Origin: Sphingosinicella sp041916975
GTDB taxonomy: Bacteria > Pseudomonadota > Alphaproteobacteria > Sphingomonadales > Sphingomonadaceae
Assembly: GCF_041916975.1 (NCBI RefSeq)
Contig: NZ_JAYRYK010000001.1
Span: 806,001-870,000, forward strand
DNA: 64,000 nucleotides
Direction: 5' to 3'
The translations under genes and the position numbers were made by a program. The notes below the pieces were generated by a model. That model saw only the letters and a program-made list of their open reading frames with translations. It did no database searches and had not been told where the DNA came from. Below are positions 43,058 through 52,321 of the stretch, piece after piece (the first letter of the stretch is position 1; each line of letters begins with the position of its first letter).

Positions 43058-44436
43058 GCAAAACGGCGCAGCGCGTTCCCTTCGGCCAGCTCGCAGCCTA
43101 TGCGGCGCCCGGTTTTTCGCTGGCGCTGCTGATCTCGCCGTTCCCGGCGCTGCTGATGGCATTCTATGCCAAGCACACCGACGCGACGACGGCAGGCATC
43201 GCGACGGTGATCCTGTTCGCGCGCATCTTCAACGGCGTCATCGACCCGCCGATCGGCTTCCTCAGCGACAAGACGCACTCGCGCTGGGGACCGCGCAAGC
43301 CCTGGCTGGTCGCGGGGGCGCTGTTCTCGCTATTCGCCTTCTGGGTCGCTTACATGCCGCCGGCGAATGCGGGGAACGCCTATTTCGCGCTGGCGATCGT
43401 GTCCTTCTACATCGCGCACTCGGTGATCGACACGCCCTACCGCACATGGTCCGGCGAGATCAGCACCGACTATGCTCAGCGGTCCCGGCTCGCCGGTGCG
43501 ACCACGCTGGCGCTGTTGATCGGCGGCGTCGGTTTTCTCGCCGTACCGGAGATCCTGTCGATGCCCGCCATCGGCATACTCGATTCCGCCGAGCTTGACC
43601 GCGACGCGATGGCGATCCTCGGCTGGATCGGGATCGCCATGATGCCGGTCTGTATCGGCATTGCAGTGTTCGCGGTGCCGGTCGGCACGGTCACGCGGGG
43701 TGAGGCCTATCATCTTGCGGAAATGCGGACGATCTTCACCCGCAATGGGCCGTTCCGCCGTTTCATCAGCGCCGACTTCATCAGTCAGGTGGGCTGGGCG
43801 GCGAGCTACGCGCTGATGGCGATCCTCCTCGACAATTATTTCGGCTTCGGCGACCGCGTCGTAATGTTTCTGCTCGTTGCGACCGCCGCGCAGGTGGCAG
43901 CGATCCCCATCTGCACGCGCCTCGCCGCGCGGTTCAGCAAGCACAAGGTCTATGCCTGGTGCCAGATTCTGAATGGCGTGCTGCTACCTGGCTATCTGCT
44001 GTTCCCGCCCGGCGGCCAGGCCGATTTCGGACTGATGCTGGCGTACGGCGCCTTCGTCAGCGCACTCGGCACGCCCAACATGATGTTTCCACAGGCACTC
44101 ACCAGCGATATCGCCGACTATGACACGCTGCGTTCAGGGCAAGCGCGGGCCGGCACCTATTTTTCGATGCGCACGTTCCTCGCGCCCGCGGGCGGCGCCG
44201 TGGGAGGCGCGCTCGGTTTCTACACGCTGTCGCTGTTTAGCTATGATCCGGCGAGCAACGCCAACTCGGCACTTGCAACCCACGGCATGCTGGCAGCCGC
44301 CATCGGCCTCCCCATGATTGCCTTCGTCGTCTCGGGGCTTCTGATGCTGTCGTACCCGATCACTGCATCTCGCCATGCCTTCATCCGCAAACGCATCGAA
44401 GGACGCCGCCGGGAGGATCGAAGCCTCACGGCGTGA
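43054..44436 (+). CDS. MFS transporter of the GPH (glycoside-pentoside-hexuronide) type
   Basis: The 460-residue protein has about twelve hydrophobic segments and the GPH signature GFLSDKTHSRWGPRKPW in the loop after segment 2, with NGVIDPPIG just before. Typical members carry sugars or uronides with Na+ or H+; divergent ones occur in peptide and aromatic catabolic clusters. It closes the operon (ATGA overlap with the peptidase gene) and is the likely inner-membrane step after the TonB receptor. MlrD of mlr clusters is also a major-facilitator-type transporter, but I would not equate the two. Confidence 0.9.
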   Translation: MSKTAQRVPFGQLAAYAAPGFSLALLISPFPALLMAFYAKHTDATTAGIATVILFARIFNGVIDPPIGFLSDKTHSRWGPRKPWLVAGALFSLFAFWVAYMPPANAGNAYFALAIVSFYIAHSVIDTPYRTWSGEISTDYAQRSRLAGATTLALLIGGVGFLAVPEILSMPAIGILDSAELDRDAMAILGWIGIAMMPVCIGIAVFAVPVGTVTRGEAYHLAEMRTIFTRNGPFRRFISADFISQVGWAASYALMAILLDNYFGFGDRVVMFLLVATAAQVAAIPICTRLAARFSKHKVYAWCQILNGVLLPGYLLFPPGGQADFGLMLAYGAFVSALGTPNMMFPQALTSDIADYDTLRSGQARAGTYFSMRTFLAPAGGAVGGALGFYTLSLFSYDPASNANSALATHGMLAAAIGLPMIAFVVSGLLMLSYPITASRHAFIRKRIEGRRREDRSLTA

Positions 44437-44448
44437 AGGCAGCAATGC

Positions 44449-44853
44449 TCAGTGTGGCCGCGGCGGTACGGTGTGGAACTGCGGCACGTCGTCGGCGATG
44501 TCGTAGTAGTCGCCCTTTTCGGCGGTGTGGACGTGCACGGCGAGGCGTGTGTTCGTCGGCGTGTCGAAGGCGCCCATTGCGATTCCAGTCCAGTCACGGC
44601 CTATCGGATCCCAGAACAGCGATGACCCGCAGGTTGCGCAGAAGCCGCGACGAACCTTTTCGGAAGACTGGAACCAGCGGACGTTTTCCGCGCCGCTGAT
44701 CGAGAGTGCGGAGCGGGGCACATCGGTCGACACGAAATAATGGCCCGACTGCTTCCGGCATTGGGTGCAGTGGCAGCCATCCGGCCCGGGCAGGTCGCCC
44801 TCCACCCTGAAGCTCACCGCACCGCACAGGCAAGAGCCGGTGTGCATCTTCAA
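44449..44853 (-). CDS. GFA-family (glutathione-dependent formaldehyde-activating enzyme-like) zinc protein
   Basis: The 134-residue product has the zinc-binding cysteines of the Mss4-like GFA fold: GSCLCGAVSF, CHCTQCRKQSG and FCATCGSSLFW. Only a few members are shown to handle S-hydroxymethylglutathione; most are uncharacterised. It lies 11 bases after the Sel1-like gene on the same strand. Confidence 0.9.
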   Translation of the reverse strand: MKMHTGSCLCGAVSFRVEGDLPGPDGCHCTQCRKQSGHYFVSTDVPRSALSISGAENVRWFQSSEKVRRGFCATCGSSLFWDPIGRDWTGIAMGAFDTPTNTRLAVHVHTAEKGDYYDIADDVPQFHTVPPRPH

Positions 44854-44864
44854 ACGCCTCCGGG

Positions 44865-45386
44865 CTATCGCTGCCGCTGCGCGCGCGGGCGCCAGTTGTG
44901 GACATCCTCGCCGATCTCCGCGCGATCTTCGGGACTGAGAAATTTACCGAGCGCCTTGAGCCGCACGCGCCCCGATGCCTCGGCGCTGCGGTCTCCGCCA
45001 ATCGTCGCGGCCAGTGCCCAGAAATAGGCGCCGCCGGTGTCGCGGCCGACGCCGTGCCCGCGCGCGAAGGCATCCGACAACGCGATCTGCGCGGGACCGT
45101 AGCCGCGGCTTGCCGCACGGTGGAACCATCCGGCAGCGACGGCGTGATTTTCCCGAACGCCCCGTCCCTTCGCGTACATGACGCCGAGCATCGTTTCGGC
45201 GATCGCGGAGCCATGCTCGGCAAGGCGCTGAAAGCCGCGCCGGGCCGTACGGTAATCACCCGTATGATAGGCCGACATCGCGCCTTCAAGCCGCGCCGCA
45301 GCCCAACCACCCGTGCCGGCGAAGGACGGCGCAGCCAGTGCGAGCAGCAGTGCGAGCAGCAGTGCGATTGCAAGCGGTGTCTTCAT
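44865..45386 (-). CDS. Secreted Sel1-like repeat protein
   Basis: The 173-residue product begins with a very hydrophobic signal peptide (LAIALLLALLLALAAPSFAG). Sel1/TPR-like helical pairs follow: AETMLGVMYAKGRGVRENHAVAAGWFHRAA and PAQIALSDAFARGHGVGRD, with AYFWALAA. Such periplasmic repeat proteins mediate protein-protein contacts. It is 24 bases downstream of recG. Confidence 0.85.
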   Translation of the reverse strand: MKTPLAIALLLALLLALAAPSFAGTGGWAAARLEGAMSAYHTGDYRTARRGFQRLAEHGSAIAETMLGVMYAKGRGVRENHAVAAGWFHRAASRGYGPAQIALSDAFARGHGVGRDTGGAYFWALAATIGGDRSAEASGRVRLKALGKFLSPEDRAEIGEDVHNWRPRAQRQR

Positions 45387-45410
45387 CTCTTTCGGCGCTG
45401 TCGCAAACGG

Positions 45411-47474
45411 CTAGCCGGAACGCAAGAGGCCGACAGCGGCGTCACGTCCGAACAGGTAGAGAAGAATGCGCGCAGCCTCGCCTCGGGGACCGGAAAGGCC
45501 GCCTTCGTGCTCGACGAGGAGGCGCGCGTCGTCGCGCGCGGTCTCGACGAGCGCGGCGACCTGCTCGGGCGTCGCGATGCGGAATTCGGGATCGCCGGAC
45601 TGGCGGACGCCGAGCAGCTCGCCGCCGCCGCGCAGCTTCAAGTCTTCCTCGGCGATCTCGAAGCCGTCGTTCGAGCGGCGGATAAGCGCGAGGCGACTGC
45701 GCGCGGTTTCCGAGATGTTGGGCGCGCGGACGAGCAGGCACACCGAGCGCGCCGCGCCGCGCCCAACGCGGCCGCGAAGCTGGTGAAGCTGGGCGAGGCC
45801 GAAGCGCTCGGCCTGCTCGATGACCATCAGGCTCGCTTCGGGCACGTCAACGCCGACCTCGACGACGGTGGTGGCGACGAGAAGCTGGATGCGGCCGGAC
45901 TGGAAATCCGCCATCACCGCGTCTTTCTCCGGCCCCTTCATGCGGCCGTGGACGAGGCCCACGATGGGTCCGAAGCGTTCCTTCAGCATGGCATAGCGCG
46001 CGTCGGCGGCAGCGAGATCGCCCGCGACCTCGCTTTCTTCCACGAGCGGGCAGACCCAGTAGGCACGGCCACCATCGGCAAGCAGGCGGCCGACGCCCTC
46101 GACCACCTCTTCGAGCCGATCCTGACTGATGACGCGCGTTTCGACCGGCGTGCGGCCCGGCGGCATCTCGTCGAGCTTCGAGATGTCCATCTCGCCGTAC
46201 TGCGTGAGCGTGAGCGTGCGCGGGATCGGCGTGGCGGTCATCACCAGCATGTGTGCGGTCTTTTCGGCCTTGTCCGCCAGCATCAGCCGCTGCGCAACGC
46301 CGAAGCGGTGCTGCTCGTCGACCACGACGAGGCCGAGATTGCGGTAGTCGACGGCCTCCTGAAAGATCGCGTGGGTGCCGACGAGGATGTGAATGTCCCC
46401 CGCCGCGAGGTCGGCAAGGATGGCCTTCCTCTGCGCGCCTTTCTCGCGGCCGGTGAGGATTTCGGCGCGGACGCCGATGCCGTTCAGCAAAGCCGCGATG
46501 TTCGCCATGTGCTGGCGCGCGAGGATCTCGGTGGGGGCGAGCATCGCCGCCTGCGCACCCGCCTCTACCGCGCCGAGCATGGCGGCGAGCGCGACCAGCG
46601 TCTTGCCCGAACCGACGTCGCCCTGCAGCAGCCGCAGCATCGGCGCGGACTGGGCAAGATCGCCGGTGATCTCGCCGATGGCGCGCTGCTGCGCGCCGGT
46701 GGGGCGATAAGGCAACGCACGGAGCATGGCATCGATAAGGCGGCCATCGCCCCGGAGCGGGAGCGCCCCCTTGCGACGCGAGGCCTGCCGCATCAGCAGG
46801 AGCGCGAGCTGGTTCGCGAAGAGTTCGTCGTAGGCGAGCCGATCGCGTACCGCGCGATCGTTCGCATGGGCCGCGGCAAGGGCTTCGTGCCAGTGCGGCC
46901 AAGCACGCTGGCGGACGAGCGAGGCCCCTGCCCATTCGGGAAGCGCCGGGACACGCTCCAGCGCGTGTTCGACGAGCGTGCGGAGGCGGCGGTTGGTGAG
47001 GCCCTCGGTGAGGCCGTAGACGGCTTCGCGCCCGGGGATGTCCCCCGCCTTTTCGGGCACAACCACATGATCGGGGTGGACGATCTGAAGGTTCTGACCG
47101 AAGCGATCCAGTCGCCCGCTGACGACGCGGCGCTCGCCGATGGGGAGGAGCTGGCGCGCATAGCCGCCGCGATCGGTGAAGAACACGATGTCGAGCAGGT
47201 TGCCATCGCCATCGCGCGCGCGGACGCGCAGCGGCGACTTCGGGCCGCGCGTTTCATGGCCCACGACATCGACGGCGAGCGTGACGACCTTGCCTTCAAG
47301 GCCGCCGTGGACGGCATCGACGCGCAGGCGCTCGATCTCGCCCGTCGGCAGATGGAACAGCAGATCGATGACGCGCGCGATTTCCAGCCGCTCCAGCTGG
47401 CGCTGCAAGGCCGGGCCTACGCCTTTCAGCGCCGCGATTTCCGCGAACAGGGGGTTGAGGATATCGGGTCGCAT
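45411..47474 (-). CDS. recG: ATP-dependent DNA helicase RecG
   Basis: This 687-residue superfamily 2 helicase remodels stalled forks and branched DNA. An N-terminal wedge domain with PLRVRARDGDG precedes Walker A in LQGDVGSGKTLVALAA, the DEQH box in VVDEQHRFG, ATPIPRTLTL (motif III), and the C-terminal motifs VVEVGVDVPEA and QLRGRVGRG. I start at ATG 47474 (MRPDILNPLFA) because CGGAG lies about 10 bases upstream; the frame runs on to 47519 without family similarity. sdhE is divergent 83 bases away. Confidence 0.96.
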   Translation of the reverse strand: MRPDILNPLFAEIAALKGVGPALQRQLERLEIARVIDLLFHLPTGEIERLRVDAVHGGLEGKVVTLAVDVVGHETRGPKSPLRVRARDGDGNLLDIVFFTDRGGYARQLLPIGERRVVSGRLDRFGQNLQIVHPDHVVVPEKAGDIPGREAVYGLTEGLTNRRLRTLVEHALERVPALPEWAGASLVRQRAWPHWHEALAAAHANDRAVRDRLAYDELFANQLALLLMRQASRRKGALPLRGDGRLIDAMLRALPYRPTGAQQRAIGEITGDLAQSAPMLRLLQGDVGSGKTLVALAAMLGAVEAGAQAAMLAPTEILARQHMANIAALLNGIGVRAEILTGREKGAQRKAILADLAAGDIHILVGTHAIFQEAVDYRNLGLVVVDEQHRFGVAQRLMLADKAEKTAHMLVMTATPIPRTLTLTQYGEMDISKLDEMPPGRTPVETRVISQDRLEEVVEGVGRLLADGGRAYWVCPLVEESEVAGDLAAADARYAMLKERFGPIVGLVHGRMKGPEKDAVMADFQSGRIQLLVATTVVEVGVDVPEASLMVIEQAERFGLAQLHQLRGRVGRGAARSVCLLVRAPNISETARSRLALIRRSNDGFEIAEEDLKLRGGGELLGVRQSGDPEFRIATPEQVAALVETARDDARLLVEHEGGLSGPRGEAARILLYLFGRDAAVGLLRSG

Positions 47475-47557
47475 GCTATCTCGCTCCGACTGACTAACTC
47501 CATGCAGCGGGAGGCGCAAATGCGCTTTCCGCTTATCGGCTATTGGCGAAAGCGCAG

Positions 47558-47830
47558 ATGACCAATCCCCTCGACGCGCGCCGGCGGCGGCTCCACTTCC
47601 GCGCCTGGCACCGCGGCACCAAGGAAGCCGACATCATGATCGGCAGCTTCACGGACCGCTATCTTGCGGGCTGGGGCGAAGCCGAAATCGCGTGGATGGA
47701 AGCGTTCCTCGAAGAGGACGACGTTGAGATCATGGCGTGGGCCATCGGCACCGAAACGGCACCGGAGCGCTGGCACGGACCACTGCTCGACACGCTGAAA
47801 CGGCTCGACTTCATGGTGGCGCCGGAGTGA
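47558..47830 (+). CDS. sdhE: FAD assembly factor SdhE
   Basis: This 90-residue protein carries the conserved WHRGTKEADIMIG, containing the RGxxE motif that contacts succinate dehydrogenase flavoprotein, and WMEAFLEEDDVEIMAWA. SdhE promotes covalent FAD attachment to SdhA. ATG 47558 fits the family; a TTG at 47543 is possible. It ends in a GTGA overlap with mfd, as in many alphaproteobacteria. Confidence 0.94.
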   Translation: MTNPLDARRRRLHFRAWHRGTKEADIMIGSFTDRYLAGWGEAEIAWMEAFLEEDDVEIMAWAIGTETAPERWHGPLLDTLKRLDFMVAPE

Positions 47831-50800
47831 AGAATTACATCGAGGCGATTGCGAAGGCCGATGCGCCGCTGACGCTGGCGAGCGCGCCCGCCGGGTTCCA
47901 GCCGTGGCTGCTCGCGGACCTTGCGCGCGCCGCGTTTGCGAAGGGCGCGCGCGCAGTGTTCGTCGCGCCCGACGACCTTGCCGCGCATCAGCTTCTGGAT
48001 GCCGCGCACTTCTTCGCGCCCGAGGTGGAGACGCTCTACGTCCCAGCGTGGGATTCGCTGCCCTACGACCGTGCCTCACCCTCGCTGCGTGTGGCGGCGG
48101 AGCGGGTGGCGGGGCTTGCGGGGCTGCTGCGGCCGGTGACGGCGCCGCAGCTTGTCGCGACCACAGTGAACGCGCTCCTCCAGCGGACGCTCACGCCCGC
48201 GCGGCTTGGGAAGCTCTCCGCGCGGATCGCGCCGGGCGAGCGGATCGACCGCGATGCACTGGCCGAGATGCTGGTGGCCAACGGCTACGTGCGGACCGAC
48301 ACGGTGATGGACGCGGGCGAGTTCGCGGTGCGCGGCGGCATCCTCGACCTGTTCCCGGCGGGCGGCGAGCACGCGCTGAGGCTCGACTTCTTCGGCGACG
48401 AGATCGAGACGCTGCGGCTGTTCGACCCGGCGAGCCAGATGACGAGCGGCACCAGCGCGGGCTTCGACCTGCTGCCGGTTTCGGAGGCGCTGCTTTCGGC
48501 GGACAGCATCCAGCGCTTCCGGCGCGGTTACGTGGACCTCTTCGGTGCGACCGCCACTGGCGATCCGCTGTATCAGGCGGTGAGCGACGGGCGGCGGCTG
48601 GCGGGCATGGAGAACTGGCTGCCGCTGTTCGAGGACGGGCTCGGCACCGTGTTCGACTATCTGGGCGCGGACGACATCATCGTGCGCGACGAGGGCACGA
48701 GCCTTGCCGCCGAGCAGCGCTTCGCGGCGATCGACGACTATCACGGCAACCGCGTTTCGGCGATGACGCGCGAGCCGGGCAGCTATCGGCCGCTGGCGCC
48801 GGGCGCGCTCTATCTGGCGAAGGCGGAGTGGGACGGCACGCAGGCGGCGCGGCGCGTGCATCTCGCAACGCACTTCGCACGGCCCGACGAGGATGCCGTG
48901 CTCGACCTCGGCGTGACGGCAGCGCGGGACTTCGCGCCCGAACGCGCGGCGCAGGCGAACATCTACGAGGCCGTCGGCACGCATGTCGCGGCGCTGCACC
49001 GGGACGGCAGGCGCGTCGTGCTGGCGAGCTACACTGAAGGTTCGCGCGACCGGCTGCGGACGCTGCTCGCCGACCATGGCTTCGGGCCGCTGCATATCGT
49101 GGAGAATTGGCAGGAGGCGCTGGGCGCGGCGAAATCCGGCGGCGCAGCCATGGCCGTGCTGCCGATCGACCACGGCTTTACAACCGCCGATGTCGCGCTC
49201 GTTTCCGAGCAGGACATGTTCGGCGACCGGATGGTGCGGCGCGCCAAGCGCGCGCGCAAGTCCGACGCTTTCATGGACCAGCTTTCCATGATGACGCCCG
49301 GCGACCTCGTGGTGCACGCCGACCACGGTATCGGGCGCTACGAGGGGCTTGTCACCATCACGGTGGGCCGGAGCCCGCACGACTGCGTGCATCTTTCGTA
49401 CGCAGGCGGCGATAAGCTCTACGTGCCCGTTGAGAACATGGATGTTCTCTCCCGCTACGGCTCCGATTCCGAAGGCGTCACGCTCGACAAGCTGGGCGGC
49501 GCGAGCTGGCAGGCCCGCAAGGCGCGGATGAAGGAGCGGATTCGCGAGATCGCGAACGAGCTTCTGAAAGTCGCGGCAGAGCGCGCGACGCGGCCGGGCA
49601 AGGTGTTCGAGGCGGAAGCCGCCACCTTCGGCGCGTTCGTGGACCGCTTCCCCTATGCGGAGACCGACGACCAGCTCCGCGCGGTGGACGATGTGGTCGC
49701 CGACCTTGGCGCCGGGAAGCCGATGGACCGGCTGATCGTGGGCGACGTCGGCTTCGGCAAGACCGAAGTTGCGCTGCGCGCCGCGTTCGTGGGGGCGATG
49801 GCGGGCGAGCAGGTGGCCGTGATCTGCCCGACGACGCTGCTCGCGCGTCAGCACGCGCAGAATTTCCGCGAACGTTTCGACGGTCTGCCGGTGAAGGTGG
49901 GGCATCTTTCGCGGCTGGTTTCGGCAAATGAATCGGCGCAGACGCGCGCAGGGCTGGCAGACGGCAGCGTCGACATCGTTGTCGGCACGCACGCACTTTT
50001 ATCGAAGAATATCAATTTCAAGCGACTTGGCCTTGTCATCGTGGATGAAGAGCAGCGCTTTGGCGTCATTCACAAGGAACGGCTGAAACAGCTGAAGACC
50101 GACGTGCACGTGCTGACGCTGACCGCAACGCCGATCCCGCGCACGCTGCAGATGGCGATGTCGGGGCTGCGCGACATGTCGATCATCGCGACGCCGCCGG
50201 TCGACCGGCTCGCCGTGCGCACCTATGTGATGCCGTGGGACGAAGTGGTGGTGCGCGAGGCGCTGCTGCGCGAGCATTATCGCGGCGGGCAGAGCTTCTT
50301 CGTGACGCCGCGCATCGCGGATATCCCCGAGATCGAGGAGTTCCTGCGCACCCACGTGCCCGAGGTGAAATACATCGTCGCGCACGGGCAGATGAGTGCC
50401 AGCGAGGTTGAGGAGCGCATGTCCGCCTTCTACGACAAGCGCTACGACGTGCTGGTTTCGACGACGATCATCGAATCCGGGCTCGATATCCCGAGCGCCA
50501 ACACGCTCGTCGTCCACCGCGCCGACATGTTCGGGCTGGCGCAGCTCTACCAAATCCGGGGCCGCGTCGGCCGCTCCAAGACGCGCGCCTATGCGTATCT
50601 GACGACGCCCGCGAACCACCTGATCACCGAAACGGCGACGAAGCGGCTGCAGGTGCTTTCAAACCTCGACACGCTCGGCGCGGGCTTCCAGCTCGCCGCG
50701 CAGGACCTCGACATTCGCGGCGCAGGCAATTTGCTCGGCGACGAGCAATCGGGACATATCCGCGAGATCGGCTTCGAACTGTATCAGGACATGCTGGAAG

Positions 50801-51303
50801 AGGCGATGCTGGCGGCGCGCGCCGACGCCGCCGGGCTCGACCGACCACGCGAAGCGTTCAGCCCGCAGATCACGGTGGATGCGCCGATCCTCATCCCGGA
50901 AAGCTATGTGGGCGACCTCAACCTCCGCATGGCGCTCTATCGGCGGCTCAATGATATCGACGAGGTGGCAGGCGTGGAGCCGTTCGCCGCCGAGATGATC
51001 GACCGCTTCGGCAAGCTTCCAGATGAGGTGAGCAATCTCCTCAAAGTCATTGAAATCAAGCTACACTGTAAGGCCGCCAACATCGAGAAGCTGGAGGCCG
51101 GCCCCAAGGGCGCGCTGATCGCCTTCCACGCCGGCAGCTTCCCGAAGCCGGGCAAGCTCATCGAATTCGTGCAGAAGAACGCGCAAGTCGCCCGGCTGCG
51201 TCCCGACCACAAGCTTTTCATCGCCCGCGACTGGCCGAACCCGGCAGCACGCTTGCAGGGCGGGCTCAATGTGGCGCGGGCGATGGGCAAGCTCGCAGGA
51301 TAG
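47827..51303 (+). CDS. mfd: Transcription-repair coupling factor Mfd
   Basis: The 1158-residue translocase removes RNA polymerase stalled at lesions and recruits UvrA. N-terminal UvrB-like modules (YVPAWDSLPYDRASPS, GEFAVRGGILDLFP) come first. The RNA-polymerase-interacting region has HADHGIGRYEGL, the helicase core has VGDVGFGKTEVALRAA, VDEEQRFGV and ATPIPRTLQM, and QIRGRVGRSKTRAYAYL closes the second lobe before the C-terminal regulatory domain. The start is GTG 47827, overlapping the sdhE stop. Confidence 0.97.
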   Translation: MKNYIEAIAKADAPLTLASAPAGFQPWLLADLARAAFAKGARAVFVAPDDLAAHQLLDAAHFFAPEVETLYVPAWDSLPYDRASPSLRVAAERVAGLAGLLRPVTAPQLVATTVNALLQRTLTPARLGKLSARIAPGERIDRDALAEMLVANGYVRTDTVMDAGEFAVRGGILDLFPAGGEHALRLDFFGDEIETLRLFDPASQMTSGTSAGFDLLPVSEALLSADSIQRFRRGYVDLFGATATGDPLYQAVSDGRRLAGMENWLPLFEDGLGTVFDYLGADDIIVRDEGTSLAAEQRFAAIDDYHGNRVSAMTREPGSYRPLAPGALYLAKAEWDGTQAARRVHLATHFARPDEDAVLDLGVTAARDFAPERAAQANIYEAVGTHVAALHRDGRRVVLASYTEGSRDRLRTLLADHGFGPLHIVENWQEALGAAKSGGAAMAVLPIDHGFTTADVALVSEQDMFGDRMVRRAKRARKSDAFMDQLSMMTPGDLVVHADHGIGRYEGLVTITVGRSPHDCVHLSYAGGDKLYVPVENMDVLSRYGSDSEGVTLDKLGGASWQARKARMKERIREIANELLKVAAERATRPGKVFEAEAATFGAFVDRFPYAETDDQLRAVDDVVADLGAGKPMDRLIVGDVGFGKTEVALRAAFVGAMAGEQVAVICPTTLLARQHAQNFRERFDGLPVKVGHLSRLVSANESAQTRAGLADGSVDIVVGTHALLSKNINFKRLGLVIVDEEQRFGVIHKERLKQLKTDVHVLTLTATPIPRTLQMAMSGLRDMSIIATPPVDRLAVRTYVMPWDEVVVREALLREHYRGGQSFFVTPRIADIPEIEEFLRTHVPEVKYIVAHGQMSASEVEERMSAFYDKRYDVLVSTTIIESGLDIPSANTLVVHRADMFGLAQLYQIRGRVGRSKTRAYAYLTTPANHLITETATKRLQVLSNLDTLGAGFQLAAQDLDIRGAGNLLGDEQSGHIREIGFELYQDMLEEAMLAARADAAGLDRPREAFSPQITVDAPILIPESYVGDLNLRMALYRRLNDIDEVAGVEPFAAEMIDRFGKLPDEVSNLLKVIEIKLHCKAANIEKLEAGPKGALIAFHAGSFPKPGKLIEFVQKNAQVARLRPDHKLFIARDWPNPAARLQGGLNVARAMGKLAG

Positions 51304-51337
51304 GTTTGTTTAAGACCTGGGACGTAACCTCGGGTGC

Positions 51338-51811
51338 GTGGCCAGTATTCCGCATACACCGCTGAGCAGCCGCGCCTTCTGGTCGGTCACTGCGATCATG
51401 TCCACGTGCGTGTTCGGCGCCGTTTTCCTTTGGGATGGCGTCCCACTCGCCGCACCCTCCCCGCGAGACAGCGCCACCTTCGCCTGCGCCGCGCCCTATA
51501 TCCACGACGGCGACAACATCAATTGCCGGGGAATGCAGCGCGGACGCCTGCATGGCATTGACGCCCCCGAAATGCCGGGCGCCTGTCGGCCGGGCCGCCG
51601 CTGCACGCCCGGCGACCCCTATGCGAGCCGCGATCACCTGCGTTCACTCGTCTCGGGAGGAGCCGTACGCTGCGAGAGGCTCGAAACCGACCACTATGGA
51701 CGCGCCATCCTCCAGTGCTGGTCGGGCAATATCAACCTTTCCTGCGCGCAAGTGAGAGCCGGCCATGCGGTGAAGCGATACGGCTGGCTGCGCTGCGGAG
51801 ACGCGAGCTAG
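51338..51811 (+). CDS. Thermonuclease (SNase)-like protein with N-terminal membrane anchor
   Basis: The 157-residue product has a hydrophobic segment near 14-32 (signal anchor or signal peptide), then the staphylococcal-nuclease-like pattern IHDGDNINCRGMQRGRLHGIDAPE, a later DHYGRAILQC, and an Ala-rich helix AQVRAGHAVKRYG. Arg in GRLHGIDAPE and Asp in HDGDN match catalytic or calcium positions. Six cysteines suggest a disulfide-bonded extracytoplasmic form. GTG 51338 or ATG 51398 may start it. Confidence 0.8.
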   Translation: MASIPHTPLSSRAFWSVTAIMSTCVFGAVFLWDGVPLAAPSPRDSATFACAAPYIHDGDNINCRGMQRGRLHGIDAPEMPGACRPGRRCTPGDPYASRDHLRSLVSGGAVRCERLETDHYGRAILQCWSGNINLSCAQVRAGHAVKRYGWLRCGDAS

Positions 51812-51902
51812 CGGAACTGCGGACTTGCCGGGCCGCAGAGCCCATGCGATCAGCACCCGCGAAGCCGCAGCCTGAGTGCGGCGTTCCAGAGGGAGAGAGA
51901 CG

Positions 51903-52283
51903 GTGTTCAGTCACATCATGCTCGGCGCCGACGATACGGCGGCCGCCAAAAAATTCTATGACGCCACGCTCGGTGCGCTCGGTATTCCGCCAGGCAATAC
52001 GGATGACAAGGGGCGGCTTTTTTACGTGACGCCGACCGGCATCTTCGCCGTGACGCAGCCGATCAACGGCGAACCTGCGAGCTGCGCCAATGGCAGCACC
52101 ATCGGCTTTGCCGCGAAAACACCCGCCGAAGCCGATGCCTGGCACGCCGCCGGCGTGGCGAACGGCGGCACGACCTGCGAAGATCCGCCCGGCGTTCGTG
52201 AGGGCAGCTTCGGCAAGCTTTACCTTGCCTATCTGCGCGATCCGGCCGGCAACAAGCTCTGCGCCCTCCACCGGATGGGCTGA
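51903..52283 (+). CDS. VOC (glyoxalase/bleomycin-resistance) family protein
   Basis: The 126-residue product has the paired beta-alpha-beta-beta-beta modules of the VOC fold: HIMLGADDTAAAKKFYDATL, then GFAAKTPAEADAWHAAGVANGG and LAYLRDPAGNKLCALH, ending with the usual DPxGN motif. The first His and the last strand can bind metal; the substrate is unknown. GTG 51903 is preceded by GGGAGAG. A strong terminator follows the stop. Confidence 0.87.
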   Translation: MFSHIMLGADDTAAAKKFYDATLGALGIPPGNTDDKGRLFYVTPTGIFAVTQPINGEPASCANGSTIGFAAKTPAEADAWHAAGVANGGTTCEDPPGVREGSFGKLYLAYLRDPAGNKLCALHRMG

Positions 52284-52290
52284 CGACAAC

Positions 52291-52321
52291 GGCGTGCCCA
52301 TCTTTGTGGGCACGCCCTTTT
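52291..52321. terminator. Intrinsic terminator between convergent genes
   Basis: GGCGTGCCCA (52291-52300) pairs perfectly with TGGGCACGCC (52307-52316) around a 6-base loop, followed by CTTTTCT. It ends the VOC gene and abuts the end of the convergent FrnE-like gene. Confidence 0.9.

Noticed and set aside
44898..47561. 887-codon plus-strand frame
   Set aside because: Antisense to Sel1, recG and their gap; low-complexity composition and no motif.
48076..49992. 638-codon minus-strand frame inside mfd
   Set aside because: Shadow of mfd, whose motifs are all intact.
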